DNA of 64,000 bases from an uncultured Bacteroidales bacterium (lineage in GTDB: Bacteria > Bacteroidota > Bacteroidia > Bacteroidales > Bacteroidaceae): NCBI GenBank assembly GCA_902800305.1, contig CADCDP010000012.1, positions 1 to 64,000 of the forward strand, read 5' to 3'. Numbering within the stretch: the stretch's first letter is position 1; each line of letters starts with the position of its first letter. Under the pieces are notes generated by a model. The model made no database searches. It was not told where the DNA came from and saw only the letters and a program-made list of their open reading frames with translations. Of this stretch, positions 43,451 to 52,766 are shown one piece after another. The position numbers and the translations under genes are program-made.

Positions 43451-45616
43451 TTAATGTGTGGAATCCATCCCCTTCATGCTCAGCTGCATGCGGCCACGCT
43501 GGAGGTCTATTCCGATGACGCGGACGGTGACATGCTGGTGGAGCTGCACTTCTTCGGAGGGGTCTTTCACGAAGTGGTCGGCGAGTTCGCTGATGTGGAC
43601 GAGACCTTTGGTGTGGACTCCTACATCGACGAAGCAGCCGAACTGGGTAATGTTGGTGATGATGCCTGGAAGCACCATGCCCACCTGCACGTCTTCGAGT
43701 TCCTTCACGTCTTTGGAGAACTCGAATACGGTGAGCTGCTGACGGGGGTCACGTCCAGGCTTATCGAGTTCCTGCATGATGTCCTGAAGGGTGGGGAGTC
43801 CCACTTTGTCGGTCACATACTTTTGAATGTCAATCTTTTGTCGAAGCTCTTTGTTGGCCATCAGCTCAGCCACGGTGCAGTGCTGGTCTTTGGCCATCCG
43901 CTCTACGATGGGATAGCTCTCGGGATGGACGGCGCTGTTGTCGAGGGGTTGCTTGCCACCGCTCACTCGCAAGAATCCAGCGGCTTGCTCGAAGGCTTTA
44001 GGCCCCAGTTTGGGCACTTTCAGCAGGTCACGTCGGGAGGCGAAGGCTCCGTGTTCAGCTCGGTAGGTGACGATGTTCTGTGCAATGGCGGGGCCGAGAC
44101 CAGAGATGTAGGTGAGGAGGTGCTTGCTGGCGGTGTTCACGTTCACGCCCACCTTGTTCACGCACATCTCCACGGTCTGGTCGAGCGAGTGCTTCAGCTC
44201 CTTCTGGTCAACATCCTTCTGATACTGCCCCACGCCGATGGAGTTGGGGTCTATCTTCACTAGTTCGGCCAAGGGATCCATCAGTCGGCGTCCGATGCTG
44301 ACGGCTCCACGTACGGTCACGTCGTAGTCGGGAAATTCGTCTCTGGCCACCTTCGAGGCGGAGTAGATGCTGGCTCCGTCCTCACTAACCACGAAGATTT
44401 GAATATCCTTGGGCAGCCCCAAGGAACGCACAAACTCTTCGGTCTCGCGGCTGGCGGTGCCGTTGCCGATGGAGATGGCTTCAATCTTGTATTGCTTGGT
44501 CAGTGTCCACAGCTTGTCGGCTGCGGCACGTCGTTCGTTCTTGGGCGGATGGGGGTAGATGGCTTCGTTGTGCAGCAGGTTTCCTTCGGCATCGAGACAC
44601 ACCACCTTGCAGCCTGTGCGGAAACCAGGGTCGAGTGCGAGGACACGCTTCTGACCGAGGGGTGGCGACATGAGCAGCTGCTCCAGGTTCTTCACGAAGA
44701 TGCGGATGGCCTCCTTGTCGGCTTGTTCCTTCGAGAGGTTGGCGAATTCGGTCTCGATGCTGGGTTTGAGAAGACGCTTGAAGCCGTCCTCGATGGCATC
44801 CCACACGAGTTCGGCACTCTTGCTGGAGTTGCGCAGGAACTGGCGGTCGAGGCGGTCGAGGCATCGCTCATCGTCGCCGTTGATGCTCACACGTAAGATG
44901 CCCTCTGCCTCGCCACGGCGCATGGCGAGCAAGCGATGGGAGGCGCATCTGGAGAGTTTCTCGGAGAAATCGAAGTAGTCGCGGAACTTCTGTGCCTTCT
45001 GCTCCCACTCGTCCGTTTTCTCTTTCGGCTTGATGGCCTTGCTGCTGATGGTGGCATCCTTCTTGAAGTTGAACCTCACGATATTTCGGGCTTCTTCGCT
45101 TTCACTCACTTGCTCGGCGATGATGTCTTGTGCGCCTTGGATGGCTTCTTCGGCGGTCTTCACGCCTTTTTCCTCGTTGATGAACTCCTTCACCTTCTTG
45201 TCGATGTCAGCGTTCGGATTCTGTAGCATGAGGAAGGTGGCCAAGGGTTCCAGGCCCTTTTGTCGTGCCACCTCCGCACGTGTCTTCCGTTTGGGCTTGT
45301 AGGGCAGGTAGATGTCTTCCAGTTCGGTGCTGTCCCACGAACCATCGATGCGCCCTTTCAGCTCGGCAGTCAGCTTGCCTTGCTCTTCGATGGTTTTCAG
45401 GATGGTCTCTTTCCGTTTCTCCAGTTCCTTCAGTTTGTCCAGTTGGTCGCTGATGCCCGCCACCTGCACCTCGTCGAGTGTACCTGTCACTTCCTTACGG
45501 TATCGGCTGATGAAGGGGATGGTACACCCTTCCTCCAACAGTCCAATGGTGCCTTGCACCTGTCGTTCGCTGATGCCCGTCGCTTTGGCGATGAGCTTTG
45601 AAAATATAGGATTCAT
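43451..45616 (-). CDS. tex: Tex-family RNA-binding protein
   Basis: 721 residues. N-terminal Tex helical region (GTIGLLEEGCTIPFISRYRKEVTGTLDE), YqgF/RNase H-like domain (RVLALDPGFRTGCKVVCLD), helix-hairpin-helix region (NTASKHLLTYISGLGPAIAQNIV) and a C-terminal S1 domain (GMVLPGIITNITQFGCFVDVG...GLVHISEL). Tex is a conserved transcription accessory protein that binds RNA. A separate gene on the opposite strand was considered here and rejected. Confidence 0.95.
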   Translation of the reverse strand: MNPIFSKLIAKATGISERQVQGTIGLLEEGCTIPFISRYRKEVTGTLDEVQVAGISDQLDKLKELEKRKETILKTIEEQGKLTAELKGRIDGSWDSTELEDIYLPYKPKRKTRAEVARQKGLEPLATFLMLQNPNADIDKKVKEFINEEKGVKTAEEAIQGAQDIIAEQVSESEEARNIVRFNFKKDATISSKAIKPKEKTDEWEQKAQKFRDYFDFSEKLSRCASHRLLAMRRGEAEGILRVSINGDDERCLDRLDRQFLRNSSKSAELVWDAIEDGFKRLLKPSIETEFANLSKEQADKEAIRIFVKNLEQLLMSPPLGQKRVLALDPGFRTGCKVVCLDAEGNLLHNEAIYPHPPKNERRAAADKLWTLTKQYKIEAISIGNGTASRETEEFVRSLGLPKDIQIFVVSEDGASIYSASKVARDEFPDYDVTVRGAVSIGRRLMDPLAELVKIDPNSIGVGQYQKDVDQKELKHSLDQTVEMCVNKVGVNVNTASKHLLTYISGLGPAIAQNIVTYRAEHGAFASRRDLLKVPKLGPKAFEQAAGFLRVSGGKQPLDNSAVHPESYPIVERMAKDQHCTVAELMANKELRQKIDIQKYVTDKVGLPTLQDIMQELDKPGRDPRQQLTVFEFSKDVKELEDVQVGMVLPGIITNITQFGCFVDVGVHTKGLVHISELADHFVKDPSEEVQLHQHVTVRVIGIDLQRGRMQLSMKGMDSTH

Positions 45617-45629
45617 TCGGTATTGTTTT

Positions 45630-46988
45630 TTATTGTTTGATTTCTAATTCGTAGATGTCCACGCAGTTTCCACCGCTGTTGCCACGACCTTGCGAAGTGG
45701 TGAAGACGTAGCGGCCATCGTGGGAGATGTCAAGCCCCACGGGATAGCTATCGACGGGAATGGAGGTGAGGACAGTCATGGTTTGGGCATCGACCACATA
45801 GAGGGCGCTGCTGTTGTTGCAGGCGACGAAGAGGAAACGGCCATCGGGGGTTGTCTCGATGGTGCGTGCGCCGGTGCCGACCTTGCAGGTTTGCCAGTTG
45901 GTGATGGTGATGACTTTGTTGGGTGATGCGGAGAGACGTGGGATGGCTTCGAGAAATTGTTCGAGCGGCATTTTCTGTACGTAGCCGTCGCGGTTGATGC
46001 TGAGGTAGAGGTGGCCGTCGCGGATGATGAGGTGGCGCAGATTGGGCATCATGCCTGTGATGCGCCCGAGATATTGAGGTTGTGGTGTTTGAAGGTCAAC
46101 CACAGCGATGCCGCCAGTGCCAGCCATGCAGCCGACGAGCAGGTAGCGGTTGTCGGGGGTGAAGGCGGTGCCACGCAGACAATGGCCGCTGTTGTTATCG
46201 CGGTCAATCTGCTGGGTGAGGCTAAAGTTCAGTTTCAGTTGCTGGTCGATGATGGCGAGCGAGGTGTAGTGCCAGTCGAAGGGATTGGGGCTGCTAATGT
46301 CGATGATGCCCACGGTGTTGTCGCCCCAGTGGGTGATGGCGATGAGTTTGCCGTCGGGCGAGGTGGCCACCATCTTCGGCAGGGGGCCAGTGTCCATGAG
46401 TCGGATGATGGAGTCAGTTTCCGTGTCGATGATGGCAACTGCCGAAGGGTCTTGGGCGTTGATGTCGTAGGAACGGCGATAGTAGGGCACCCATAGGTAG
46501 CGGCCTCCGTGGGAGAAGGTGCTTTCGACGGGTTTGCCGTAGAACGCTCCCCAACCTCCGAAGGGGGAGGCTGGATGCTTGTCGTCGGGTGTGTAGTGGG
46601 TGAATTTATAGAAAGGCTGGAAGTGGCTGCCCAACAGCATGGTGTCTGCATCGGTGAAGTTGTGGCGAATGACTTTCAGTTTCCGATGGGTGAGAAAGTC
46701 ATAGACAACGGTAGTGGCTCCTTCGAGAGAGTTGACGTAATATTTAGTGCCGTTGGGGTGCATGTTCACTGACTTAGGCGAATGGATGTCGGTGTCGGCA
46801 GTGAGGGTGTCGGCTGGCTCGAAGTATTGCTTTTTGGCAATGAGCGTGAGGCTGAACGAGCTGTCGGCAGCATAGACTTTCGTGCCTATCTCAGGATGCA
46901 CTGTTTTTGTCACTTGGGCATAGCTCTCCCGTCCCCAAAGGGACAGAATCAGCACCATGATTGCGGTAGCAAATTGTTTACTTTCCAT
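45630..46988 (-). CDS. YncE-like beta-propeller protein (paralogue 1)
   Basis: 452 residues with a signal peptide (FATAIMVLILSLWGRESYAQ). Propeller-blade phrases recur: VAIIDTETDSIIRLMDTGPLPKMVATSPDGKLIAITHWGDNTVGIIDI and VDAQTMTVLTSIPVDSYPVGLDISHDGRYVFTTSQG. The gene downstream of its promoter-side neighbour overlaps it by 11 bases (46978-46988). The two are highly similar even at DNA level, a tandem duplication. Periplasmic or surface location inferred; ligand unknown. Confidence 0.88.
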   Translation of the reverse strand: MESKQFATAIMVLILSLWGRESYAQVTKTVHPEIGTKVYAADSSFSLTLIAKKQYFEPADTLTADTDIHSPKSVNMHPNGTKYYVNSLEGATTVVYDFLTHRKLKVIRHNFTDADTMLLGSHFQPFYKFTHYTPDDKHPASPFGGWGAFYGKPVESTFSHGGRYLWVPYYRRSYDINAQDPSAVAIIDTETDSIIRLMDTGPLPKMVATSPDGKLIAITHWGDNTVGIIDISSPNPFDWHYTSLAIIDQQLKLNFSLTQQIDRDNNSGHCLRGTAFTPDNRYLLVGCMAGTGGIAVVDLQTPQPQYLGRITGMMPNLRHLIIRDGHLYLSINRDGYVQKMPLEQFLEAIPRLSASPNKVITITNWQTCKVGTGARTIETTPDGRFLFVACNNSSALYVVDAQTMTVLTSIPVDSYPVGLDISHDGRYVFTTSQGRGNSGGNCVDIYELEIKQ

Positions 46989-48291
46989 TTTTCCCTTTAT
47001 TATAAGTGACTTGGTAAATGTTCACGGCATTGCCGCCATTGCCCGACTTGCCTTGGGAGGTGACAAACACATGCTTGCCGTCTTTCGACACATCCAACCC
47101 AACGGGATAGCTATCGACGGGGATGGAGGTGAGCACGGTCATGGTTTGGGCATCCACCACATAGAGTGCGCTGCTGTTGTTGCAAGCGGCAAAGATGTAT
47201 TTGCCCGTTGGCGACAGTTCGATGGTGCGTGCTCCTGCACCCACCTTGCAGTTTTGCCAGCCCGTCACGGTGACGTGTTTGTTCTTCATCTTCGGGATGG
47301 CATCGAGAAGGGTGGTGAGTGCAATCTTCTGTACGTAACCGGCCATGTTGATGCTTAGGTAGAGGAATCCGTTCTTCAGGACGAGGTGGCGCACGTTGCC
47401 CATCATGCCAGTGATGCGTCCGAGGTACTGGGATTTCTGGAGGTCTATCACGGCAATGCCTCCACCGCCGCCCATGCAACCCACCAGCAGATAGTGGTTG
47501 TCGGGGGTGAACACGGTGCCACGCAGAGCATAGCCGCTTCCGTTGTCGCGGTCAACCGATTGAGTGAGGCTGAAATCCAGCTTCAGTTGATAGTCCACCA
47601 CATGACAAGCCTTGTGCTTCCACTGCTTCGGGTCGGCACTGCTGATGTCGATGATGCCCACGGTGTTGTTGCCCCAATGGGCAATGGCGATGAGCTTACC
47701 GTCGGGCGAAGTGGCTATCATCTTGGGCAGAGGCCCCGTCTCCATGAGTCGGATGATGGAGTCGTTGCGTGTGTCGATGATGGCGACAGCCGAAGGGTCT
47801 TGGGCGTTGATGTCGTAAGAACGGCGATAGTAGGGCACCCACAGATAGCGTCCGCCATGGGAGAAGGTGCTTTCGACGGGCTTACCGTAGAAGGTGTTCA
47901 GAGCAATATCCTTCGCACTATAATGGGTAAACGGGTACAGCTCGGAAGGTTTGCTCCACAGACGTGCATCTTTCTTGTCGAAAAAGCGATGGGTGATGAC
48001 CTTCAGTTTCTTGTTGGTCAGCACATCGTAAACCACAGTCTTGGAACCTTCGAGGGAGTTGACGTAGTATTTTCGTCCGTTGGGATGGACGTTGATGGAC
48101 TTGGGCGAGTAGATGTCCGTGTCGCGATAGTCGGCTTCGCAACCAGGGAAGTTTCCCTTCTTGCCCACCAACGTGATGCTGATTCTCCCGTCGGCTGATT
48201 GTGCCTTTTCGCCTATCTTGGGATGCACCACTTGTGCCTGGATGGTAGTGGTGGTGGTAAGGGCAAGGATAAGTAAGAAATGTTTGAACAT
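46978..48291 (-). CDS. YncE-like beta-propeller protein (paralogue 2)
   Basis: 437 residues with a signal peptide (FLLILALTTTTTIQAQ). Same blade layout as paralogue 1, including VVHPKIGEKAQSADGRISITL, YVNSLEGSKTVVYDVLTNKKLKVI and the shared end VDAQTMTVLTSIPVDSYPVGLD. It is first in the two-gene operon, behind the box at 48323. Confidence 0.88.
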   Translation of the reverse strand: MFKHFLLILALTTTTTIQAQVVHPKIGEKAQSADGRISITLVGKKGNFPGCEADYRDTDIYSPKSINVHPNGRKYYVNSLEGSKTVVYDVLTNKKLKVITHRFFDKKDARLWSKPSELYPFTHYSAKDIALNTFYGKPVESTFSHGGRYLWVPYYRRSYDINAQDPSAVAIIDTRNDSIIRLMETGPLPKMIATSPDGKLIAIAHWGNNTVGIIDISSADPKQWKHKACHVVDYQLKLDFSLTQSVDRDNGSGYALRGTVFTPDNHYLLVGCMGGGGGIAVIDLQKSQYLGRITGMMGNVRHLVLKNGFLYLSINMAGYVQKIALTTLLDAIPKMKNKHVTVTGWQNCKVGAGARTIELSPTGKYIFAACNNSSALYVVDAQTMTVLTSIPVDSYPVGLDVSKDGKHVFVTSQGKSGNGGNAVNIYQVTYNKGKNGK

Positions 48292-48322
48292 GTTTTTTGT
48301 TGTTTATAACGCTTTTGGGGCA

Positions 48323-48330
48323 CAAAATTA
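48323..48330 (-). promoter_or_regulatory. -7 box for the beta-propeller operon
   Basis: Reads TAATTTTG on the minus strand, 31 bases before the ATG of paralogue 2. Confidence 0.55.
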
Positions 48331-48454
48331 CAAAAAAGGTTTGTGCTTTGATGCCGAAAGGACAAAATCTTGCTGTTTCAGTGCGTGAAAAAACGTGAAA
48401 CGCTTGGCTTTGTCACAGAAAATGCGTTACTTTGTAACAAGAAAAGAAGAAAAG

Positions 48455-49261
48455 ATGACGATTATGAAGTATCTTTTGACGGTGATGGCCTTCGTTTGTT
48501 GTGTGTTGTGCCATGCGCAGGACATGGTGAAAGCGTATCGGAAGACTGTCCCCGACAGCTATAATTTTTGGTTCTACCGTCCCGAAGAGGATGAGGGTGA
48601 TGGGGTTCACCGTCCCCTGCTCATTTTCTTGCATGGAGCAAGTCTCTGTGGCAACAATCTCGACAAAGTGAAACGTTATGGCCCGATGGATGCCCTGAAG
48701 CGTGGGCGTGCCATCGACTGCTACATCCTCGCTCCGCAGAATCCTGGCGGTTCGTGGAGTCCGCAGAAAATCATGCGTCTCGTGGAGTGGGCGGAGAAGA
48801 ACTTCAATGTGGATAGCGACCGCATCTACTGCTACGGCATGAGTTTGGGTGGCTACGGAACCCTCGATATGTGTGCCACCTATCCCGACCGCATTGCCGC
48901 AGGGATGGCGATGTGTGGAGGTGCAACGGTGAAAGACCTCAGCGGCTTGTCGCGCATTCCGATGTGGATTGTACATGGCACGGCTGACAGGGCTGTGCCC
49001 GTGTCGGCCTCCGACCGTGTGGTGGAGGCCATCAAGGCTACGGGTGACGACTCACGGCTCATCTATACGCGGATGCCAGGCATCGACCATGGTCGCCCTG
49101 CCCGTGTATTCTATATGTATCAGACCTACGACTGGATGTTCTCTCACTCGTTGAAGGACGAAGGTCGCCCCATCAACAGAGATTTCGAAATAACGCCTGA
49201 TTTGTTGAAGAACGCTTACCAGGACTTGGGACGCAATGCCAACATGGGCGTGTATGACTGA
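48455..49261 (+). CDS. Secreted alpha/beta-hydrolase, esterase type (CE1/PHB-depolymerase-like)
   Basis: 268 residues from the ATG at 48455 (48464 also fits); upstream in-frame ATGs would add residues before the signal peptide (YLLTVMAFVCCVLCHAQ). Catalytic features: oxyanion/early strand RPLLIFLHGASLCG, nucleophile elbow GMSLGGYG, an acid in HGTADRAVPV, and a late His in PGIDHGRP. The family includes feruloyl and acetyl-xylan esterases and peptidase-like hydrolases; substrate not assigned. Purine-rich AAGAAAAGAAGAAAAG precedes the start. Confidence 0.87.
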   Translation: MTIMKYLLTVMAFVCCVLCHAQDMVKAYRKTVPDSYNFWFYRPEEDEGDGVHRPLLIFLHGASLCGNNLDKVKRYGPMDALKRGRAIDCYILAPQNPGGSWSPQKIMRLVEWAEKNFNVDSDRIYCYGMSLGGYGTLDMCATYPDRIAAGMAMCGGATVKDLSGLSRIPMWIVHGTADRAVPVSASDRVVEAIKATGDDSRLIYTRMPGIDHGRPARVFYMYQTYDWMFSHSLKDEGRPINRDFEITPDLLKNAYQDLGRNANMGVYD

Positions 49262-49299
49262 TGGACACAAAAGGCACCCTATAGAGAGGTGAGCCGCAT

Positions 49300-49382
49300 A
49301 CCTCTAAAGCGCACCCGTCGGGTGCGACGTGCCGTACCCGACGGGTACGATGAACCGTACCCGACGGGTGCGATTTGGAGGT
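49300..49382. repeat. Triple-palindrome element, 83 nt (copy D)
   Basis: Same layout as 1477-1559: ends ACCTCTAAAG and ATTTGGAGGT, 17-nt units at 49310-49326, 49333-49349 and 49356-49372, 6-nt spacers. Unit 1 is CGCACCCGTCGGGTGCG; unit 2 is CGTACCCGACGGGTACG. Unit 1 has T and units 2-3 have A at the centre, as in copy C. The arms differ from copy C but remain palindromic. It fills the gap between the esterase and phosphatase genes, with only a minus-strand TACCTTTG box (about 49432-49439) besides. Confidence 0.85.
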
Positions 49383-49457
49383 GTAAGGGGTAACGTCTGA
49401 ACGCTGTGCCTTGGGTAATGATTCCGTACAAAGGTAAAACCAAAAAACTATTATAAA

Positions 49458-50750
49458 ATGAAGAAAATCTTTTTGCTTACTTCACTCATTCTTTCCTTTG
49501 CTGCTGCTTCGGCACAGACAGCCAAGGAGGAAATTTACGCTGACATCCTTAAGTCGGCTTCTAACCACATGGCCTACCAAGCTCCCACGAAACCCTTGAC
49601 CAAGGCTCCTAAGGGCTATGAACCTTTCTACATGTCTCACTACGGTCGTCACGGTTCCCGTTGGTTGCTGGGCGATGGCGACTACATGAACATCATCAGG
49701 ACGCTTCGACGTGCCAAAGACCAAGGTGTGCTTTCCGCGGTGGGACAGGACGCTTTGGAGAAACTGGAACGTTTCTATCCCTGCACCAAAGGGCGTTTGG
49801 GAGACCTCTCAGACATCGGCGAACAGCAGCACCACGGCATCGGCAAACGTATGACCGAGCATTTCCCCGAAATCTTCAGTGGCAAGAATGCTCAGGTGGA
49901 TGCCCGAAGCACGGTGGTGATTCGCTGTATCCTCAGTATGACCGCGGAGTGTGAAGAGATTACGGCTTTCAACCCGCAGTTGGCTATGCATAACGATGTG
50001 AGCGATGCCTTCCAGTGGTATCTCAATGCCGACTGGAGCCGCCGTCTCCGTGATGCCAGCCGTGACCGTGGCCGCATCGTCAGCCATTATAACAAGAAGT
50101 ACACCCATCCCGAACGCTTCTGTCGTGCCCTCTTCACCGACGATTCTTTCTGGAACGACGAAGACTTCCGTCCGCGTTCCTTCATGCGTTCGGTGTTCTA
50201 CGTGGTCACCAACATGCAGAGTCACGGATGCGGTGAGGATATGTGGAACCTCTTCACCAAGGAGGAATGTTACGACCTTTGGAAGGCTTGGAACATCGAT
50301 TGGTATTTGGGCTATGGTCCTGCTCCTCAGACGGGTAGCATCATGCAGTACAGTCAAGCTAACTTGCTGCGCAATATGATAGAGACCACCGACACGGTGC
50401 TGACCTCGAAGACTTACAAGAACGGTGCCACGCTCCGTTTCGGCCACGAAGTTTGTGTCATGCCATTGGCTTGTCTCATGGAGTTAGACAGTTGTGGTCG
50501 TGCCGTCGAAGACCTCGACCATCTGGAAGACCAGTGGGTGAACTTCCGTATCTATCCGATGGGTTGTAACATCCAGTGGGTGTTCTATCGTCCGAAGAAG
50601 GGCACGGGAGATATTCTCGTAAAAGCACTCCTCAACGAGAAGGAGGCTACGCTTCCCATCCAAACCGACCAGTTCCCCTATTACAAATGGGAAGACCTTC
50701 GTGCCTACTATCTGAAGAAACTTGATGACTTCGAGAAATCGGAAAAGTGA
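49458..50750 (+). CDS. Histidine acid phosphatase, MINPP/phytase-like
   Basis: 430 residues with signal peptide (KKIFLLTSLILSFAAASAQ). The catalytic RHGSRW motif is at residues 64-69, and a late GHE (LRFGHEVCVMPL, about residue 330) takes the place of the HD/HAE proton donor. This resembles Bacteroides multiple inositol polyphosphate phosphatase. It likely removes phosphate from phytate or similar compounds in the periplasm or outer-membrane vesicles. Confidence 0.88.
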   Translation: MKKIFLLTSLILSFAAASAQTAKEEIYADILKSASNHMAYQAPTKPLTKAPKGYEPFYMSHYGRHGSRWLLGDGDYMNIIRTLRRAKDQGVLSAVGQDALEKLERFYPCTKGRLGDLSDIGEQQHHGIGKRMTEHFPEIFSGKNAQVDARSTVVIRCILSMTAECEEITAFNPQLAMHNDVSDAFQWYLNADWSRRLRDASRDRGRIVSHYNKKYTHPERFCRALFTDDSFWNDEDFRPRSFMRSVFYVVTNMQSHGCGEDMWNLFTKEECYDLWKAWNIDWYLGYGPAPQTGSIMQYSQANLLRNMIETTDTVLTSKTYKNGATLRFGHEVCVMPLACLMELDSCGRAVEDLDHLEDQWVNFRIYPMGCNIQWVFYRPKKGTGDILVKALLNEKEATLPIQTDQFPYYKWEDLRAYYLKKLDDFEKSEK

Positions 50751-50755
50751 AAAAT

Positions 50756-50855
50756 AAAGTTTAAAGTTTAGAGTTTAATGTTTAAAAACCATGCGGCTCG
50801 TTTGCCAACACCGCGTTAGCCTCTTTAAACATTAAACTGTAACCTTTAAACTTTA
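50756..50855. repeat. Intergenic hairpin of GTTTAAA-type heptamers
   Basis: Left AAAGTTTAAAGTTTAGAG plus TTTAATGTTTAAA (50756-50786) is complementary to TTTAAACATTAAAC and CCTTTAAACTTTA (50824-50855), with a GC-rich loop. Third member of the hairpin class at 4858 and 24921, with a different heptamer. Confidence 0.75.
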
Positions 50856-50875
50856 CAAAACATAAAGAAAACAAT

Positions 50876-51448
50876 ATGATACAAGTCATTGACACCGCGA
50901 TTGAAGGTGTGAAAATTATTGAGCCCAAACTGTTTGGCGATGCGCGAGGCTACTTTTTCGAGTCGTTTTCGCAGCGTGAGTTTGAAGAGAAAGTTTGTAA
51001 GACTGTGTTTGTGCAGGACAACGAGAGCCAGTCGGTGGCTGGTGTGGTGCGTGGTTTGCACTTCCAGAAGCCACCGTTCACGCAGTCGAAGTTAGTGCGT
51101 GTGGTGAAGGGTGCCGTGCTGGATGTGGCTGTTGACATCCGCAAGGGGAGTCCGACGTTCGGTCAGCATGTTTCTGTGATGCTGACTGCCGACAACCATC
51201 GTCAGTTCTTCGTGCCACGTGGTTTCGCCCATGGCTTTGCCGTACTGAGCGATGAGGCTGTGTTCCAGTACAAATGCGACAACTACTATGCTCCCCAGAG
51301 TGAGGGTGCCATTGCATGGGACGACCCCGACTTGGGTATCGACTGGCAAGTGCCCACAGAAAACCGCATCCTTTCAGAGAAGGATGCTCATCACCCACGT
51401 CTGAAGGATGCGGAATTGGTGTTTGACATCAATGTGCCGCTGTACTAA
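50876..51448 (+). CDS. rfbC: dTDP-4-dehydrorhamnose 3,5-epimerase
   Basis: 190 residues, normal length. Cupin enzyme of dTDP-L-rhamnose synthesis. Family landmarks are visible: DARGYFFESFSQREF, VVRGLHFQKPP (catalytic His), VVKGAVLDVAVDIRKGSPTFG, FVPRGFAHGFAVLS, YKCDNYYAPQSEGAIAWDDPDLGIDW. The other rml genes are not in the window. Its 3' end overlaps the convergent GH53 gene by 20 bases. Confidence 0.96.
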   Translation: MIQVIDTAIEGVKIIEPKLFGDARGYFFESFSQREFEEKVCKTVFVQDNESQSVAGVVRGLHFQKPPFTQSKLVRVVKGAVLDVAVDIRKGSPTFGQHVSVMLTADNHRQFFVPRGFAHGFAVLSDEAVFQYKCDNYYAPQSEGAIAWDDPDLGIDWQVPTENRILSEKDAHHPRLKDAELVFDINVPLY

Positions 51449-52715
51449 TTAAGTATTTCTTCTTTCCCCTAATATAAATGCCAGGGGATGACATGGAAGT
51501 GACGCGCTGACCGCTGAGTGTGTAGGTGGGTGCGTCACTTTCGTTGTCGTCTGTCTGTACACCGTCGATGCTGAGGGCTTCCTTTTGAGTGAGGAAGTTC
51601 TGGAGTTTCAAAAGTGCAGGATTGATTTTGTGGCTGTTGTTGTCCCAAAGGCCACGGTTAATCCAGTGTTGCAGCACCACATTGTTGGCATTCCATGTAG
51701 CACCTCCGCTACCGTTTTCCTCGGGAAACCAATAGTAGAGTCCTGTCACGTTCGTATGCTTGGCCAGTTCGGTACAGAGGTCTTCGATGAAGGCTTGCTG
51801 ACCTGCTGGTGTGGCTGCCCATACGGAAGTGGTGTTGTCGTATTGATCGGGATAGTCGGAGGGGAAATACTGGTAATAGTAAGCTGTTTCCACAATCTGA
51901 ACGGGCTTGTTGGGAAACTTTGTCGCCAGCGTGTTCAGCGTTGTGTTGAGCGAGGGGAGCAGTTTGTGCCAGAAGGGGTAGTAGGACAATCCGATGATGT
52001 CGTAATCCACACCATTCGCTTCCATCTTGTTGAAGAAATCCACGCAGCTGTTGGCATCGCCTGTACGCTCAACGTGCAGGATGATTTTGGCATCGGGAGT
52101 CACCTCTCTCACAGCCTTTGCCCCAGCACTGAGGAAGTCCGTCAGCCGCTTCCATGTAGCAGCAGTAGCGTTCGAGTAGCAGCGGTCGGAGTAGTTGCGC
52201 CACAACATTCCGTAGCTAATCTCGTTACCTATTTGTACGAAGTCGGGAGTGGCATCGTTCTCCTTCAGATATTCCAGACAACGCCTTGTGTAGGTGTACA
52301 TGGAGTCGGTCAGCACCGCATTCGTCGTGTTTGTCTTCCAAGTGGAAGGAATGTTCTGGTTCGACGGGTCTGCCCACGTGTCGCTGTATTGGAAGTCGAG
52401 CATGAAGTCCATCCCCTCAGCCTTGATGCGCTTGCCGAGGTTCTTCACATACTCCAAGTCCTGCACCACACCGTCTTTCGCCTCGTTAGCGTTGGGAGTC
52501 ACAAACAGACGCACACGCATGGAATTCATCTTGCACGTTTGCTTCATGTAGGTCAGCACGTTTGGAATCTTGCCGCCCACGCTGGTGTAGTAAGGAGTGT
52601 TGACGCTTTCATACTGCGGCAGCATCGAGATGTCGCCACCAAGGTTCAACGCATTTTGAGCATAGCCGCTGCTCATGGCCAGTCCCATCGCCATCGTTAG
52701 TAAAAGTTTCTTCAT
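51429..52715 (-). CDS. Glycoside hydrolase family 53 endo-beta-1,4-galactanase
   Basis: 428 residues with signal peptide (LLLTMAMGLAMSSGYAQ). GH53 features: GGDISMLPQYE start, MRVRLF, acid/base Glu in FVQIGNEISYGMLW, nucleophile Glu in KPVQIVETAYYY. It cuts beta-1,4-galactan of plant pectin side chains. The C-terminus (TYTLSGQRVTSMSSPGIYIR, then GKKKYLIS) is the short domain seen at the end of many Prevotella secreted proteins and may be a sorting signal. The regulator gene upstream on the same strand may control it. Confidence 0.93.
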   Translation of the reverse strand: MKKLLLTMAMGLAMSSGYAQNALNLGGDISMLPQYESVNTPYYTSVGGKIPNVLTYMKQTCKMNSMRVRLFVTPNANEAKDGVVQDLEYVKNLGKRIKAEGMDFMLDFQYSDTWADPSNQNIPSTWKTNTTNAVLTDSMYTYTRRCLEYLKENDATPDFVQIGNEISYGMLWRNYSDRCYSNATAATWKRLTDFLSAGAKAVREVTPDAKIILHVERTGDANSCVDFFNKMEANGVDYDIIGLSYYPFWHKLLPSLNTTLNTLATKFPNKPVQIVETAYYYQYFPSDYPDQYDNTTSVWAATPAGQQAFIEDLCTELAKHTNVTGLYYWFPEENGSGGATWNANNVVLQHWINRGLWDNNSHKINPALLKLQNFLTQKEALSIDGVQTDDNESDAPTYTLSGQRVTSMSSPGIYIRGKKKYLISTAAH

Positions 52716-52747
52716 ATATATAAATAATGTATATTAGTTAGTGGGTG

Positions 52748-52755
52748 CAAAGGTA
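52748..52755 (-). promoter_or_regulatory. -7 box for the GH53 gene
   Basis: Reads TACCTTTG on the minus strand, 32 bases before the ATG. It gives GH53 its own transcription start separate from the regulator gene. Confidence 0.65.
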
Positions 52756-52766
52756 GGATTTTTTTC

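Noticed and set aside
43031-44263. A 410-codon plus-strand open frame opposite tex
   Set aside because: Overlaps the end of the rel gene and the conserved S1/HhH part of Tex; no motif, low plausibility.
51585-52700. A 371-codon plus-strand open frame opposite GH53
   Set aside because: GH53 catalytic motifs are clear on the minus strand; the opposite frame is a shadow.
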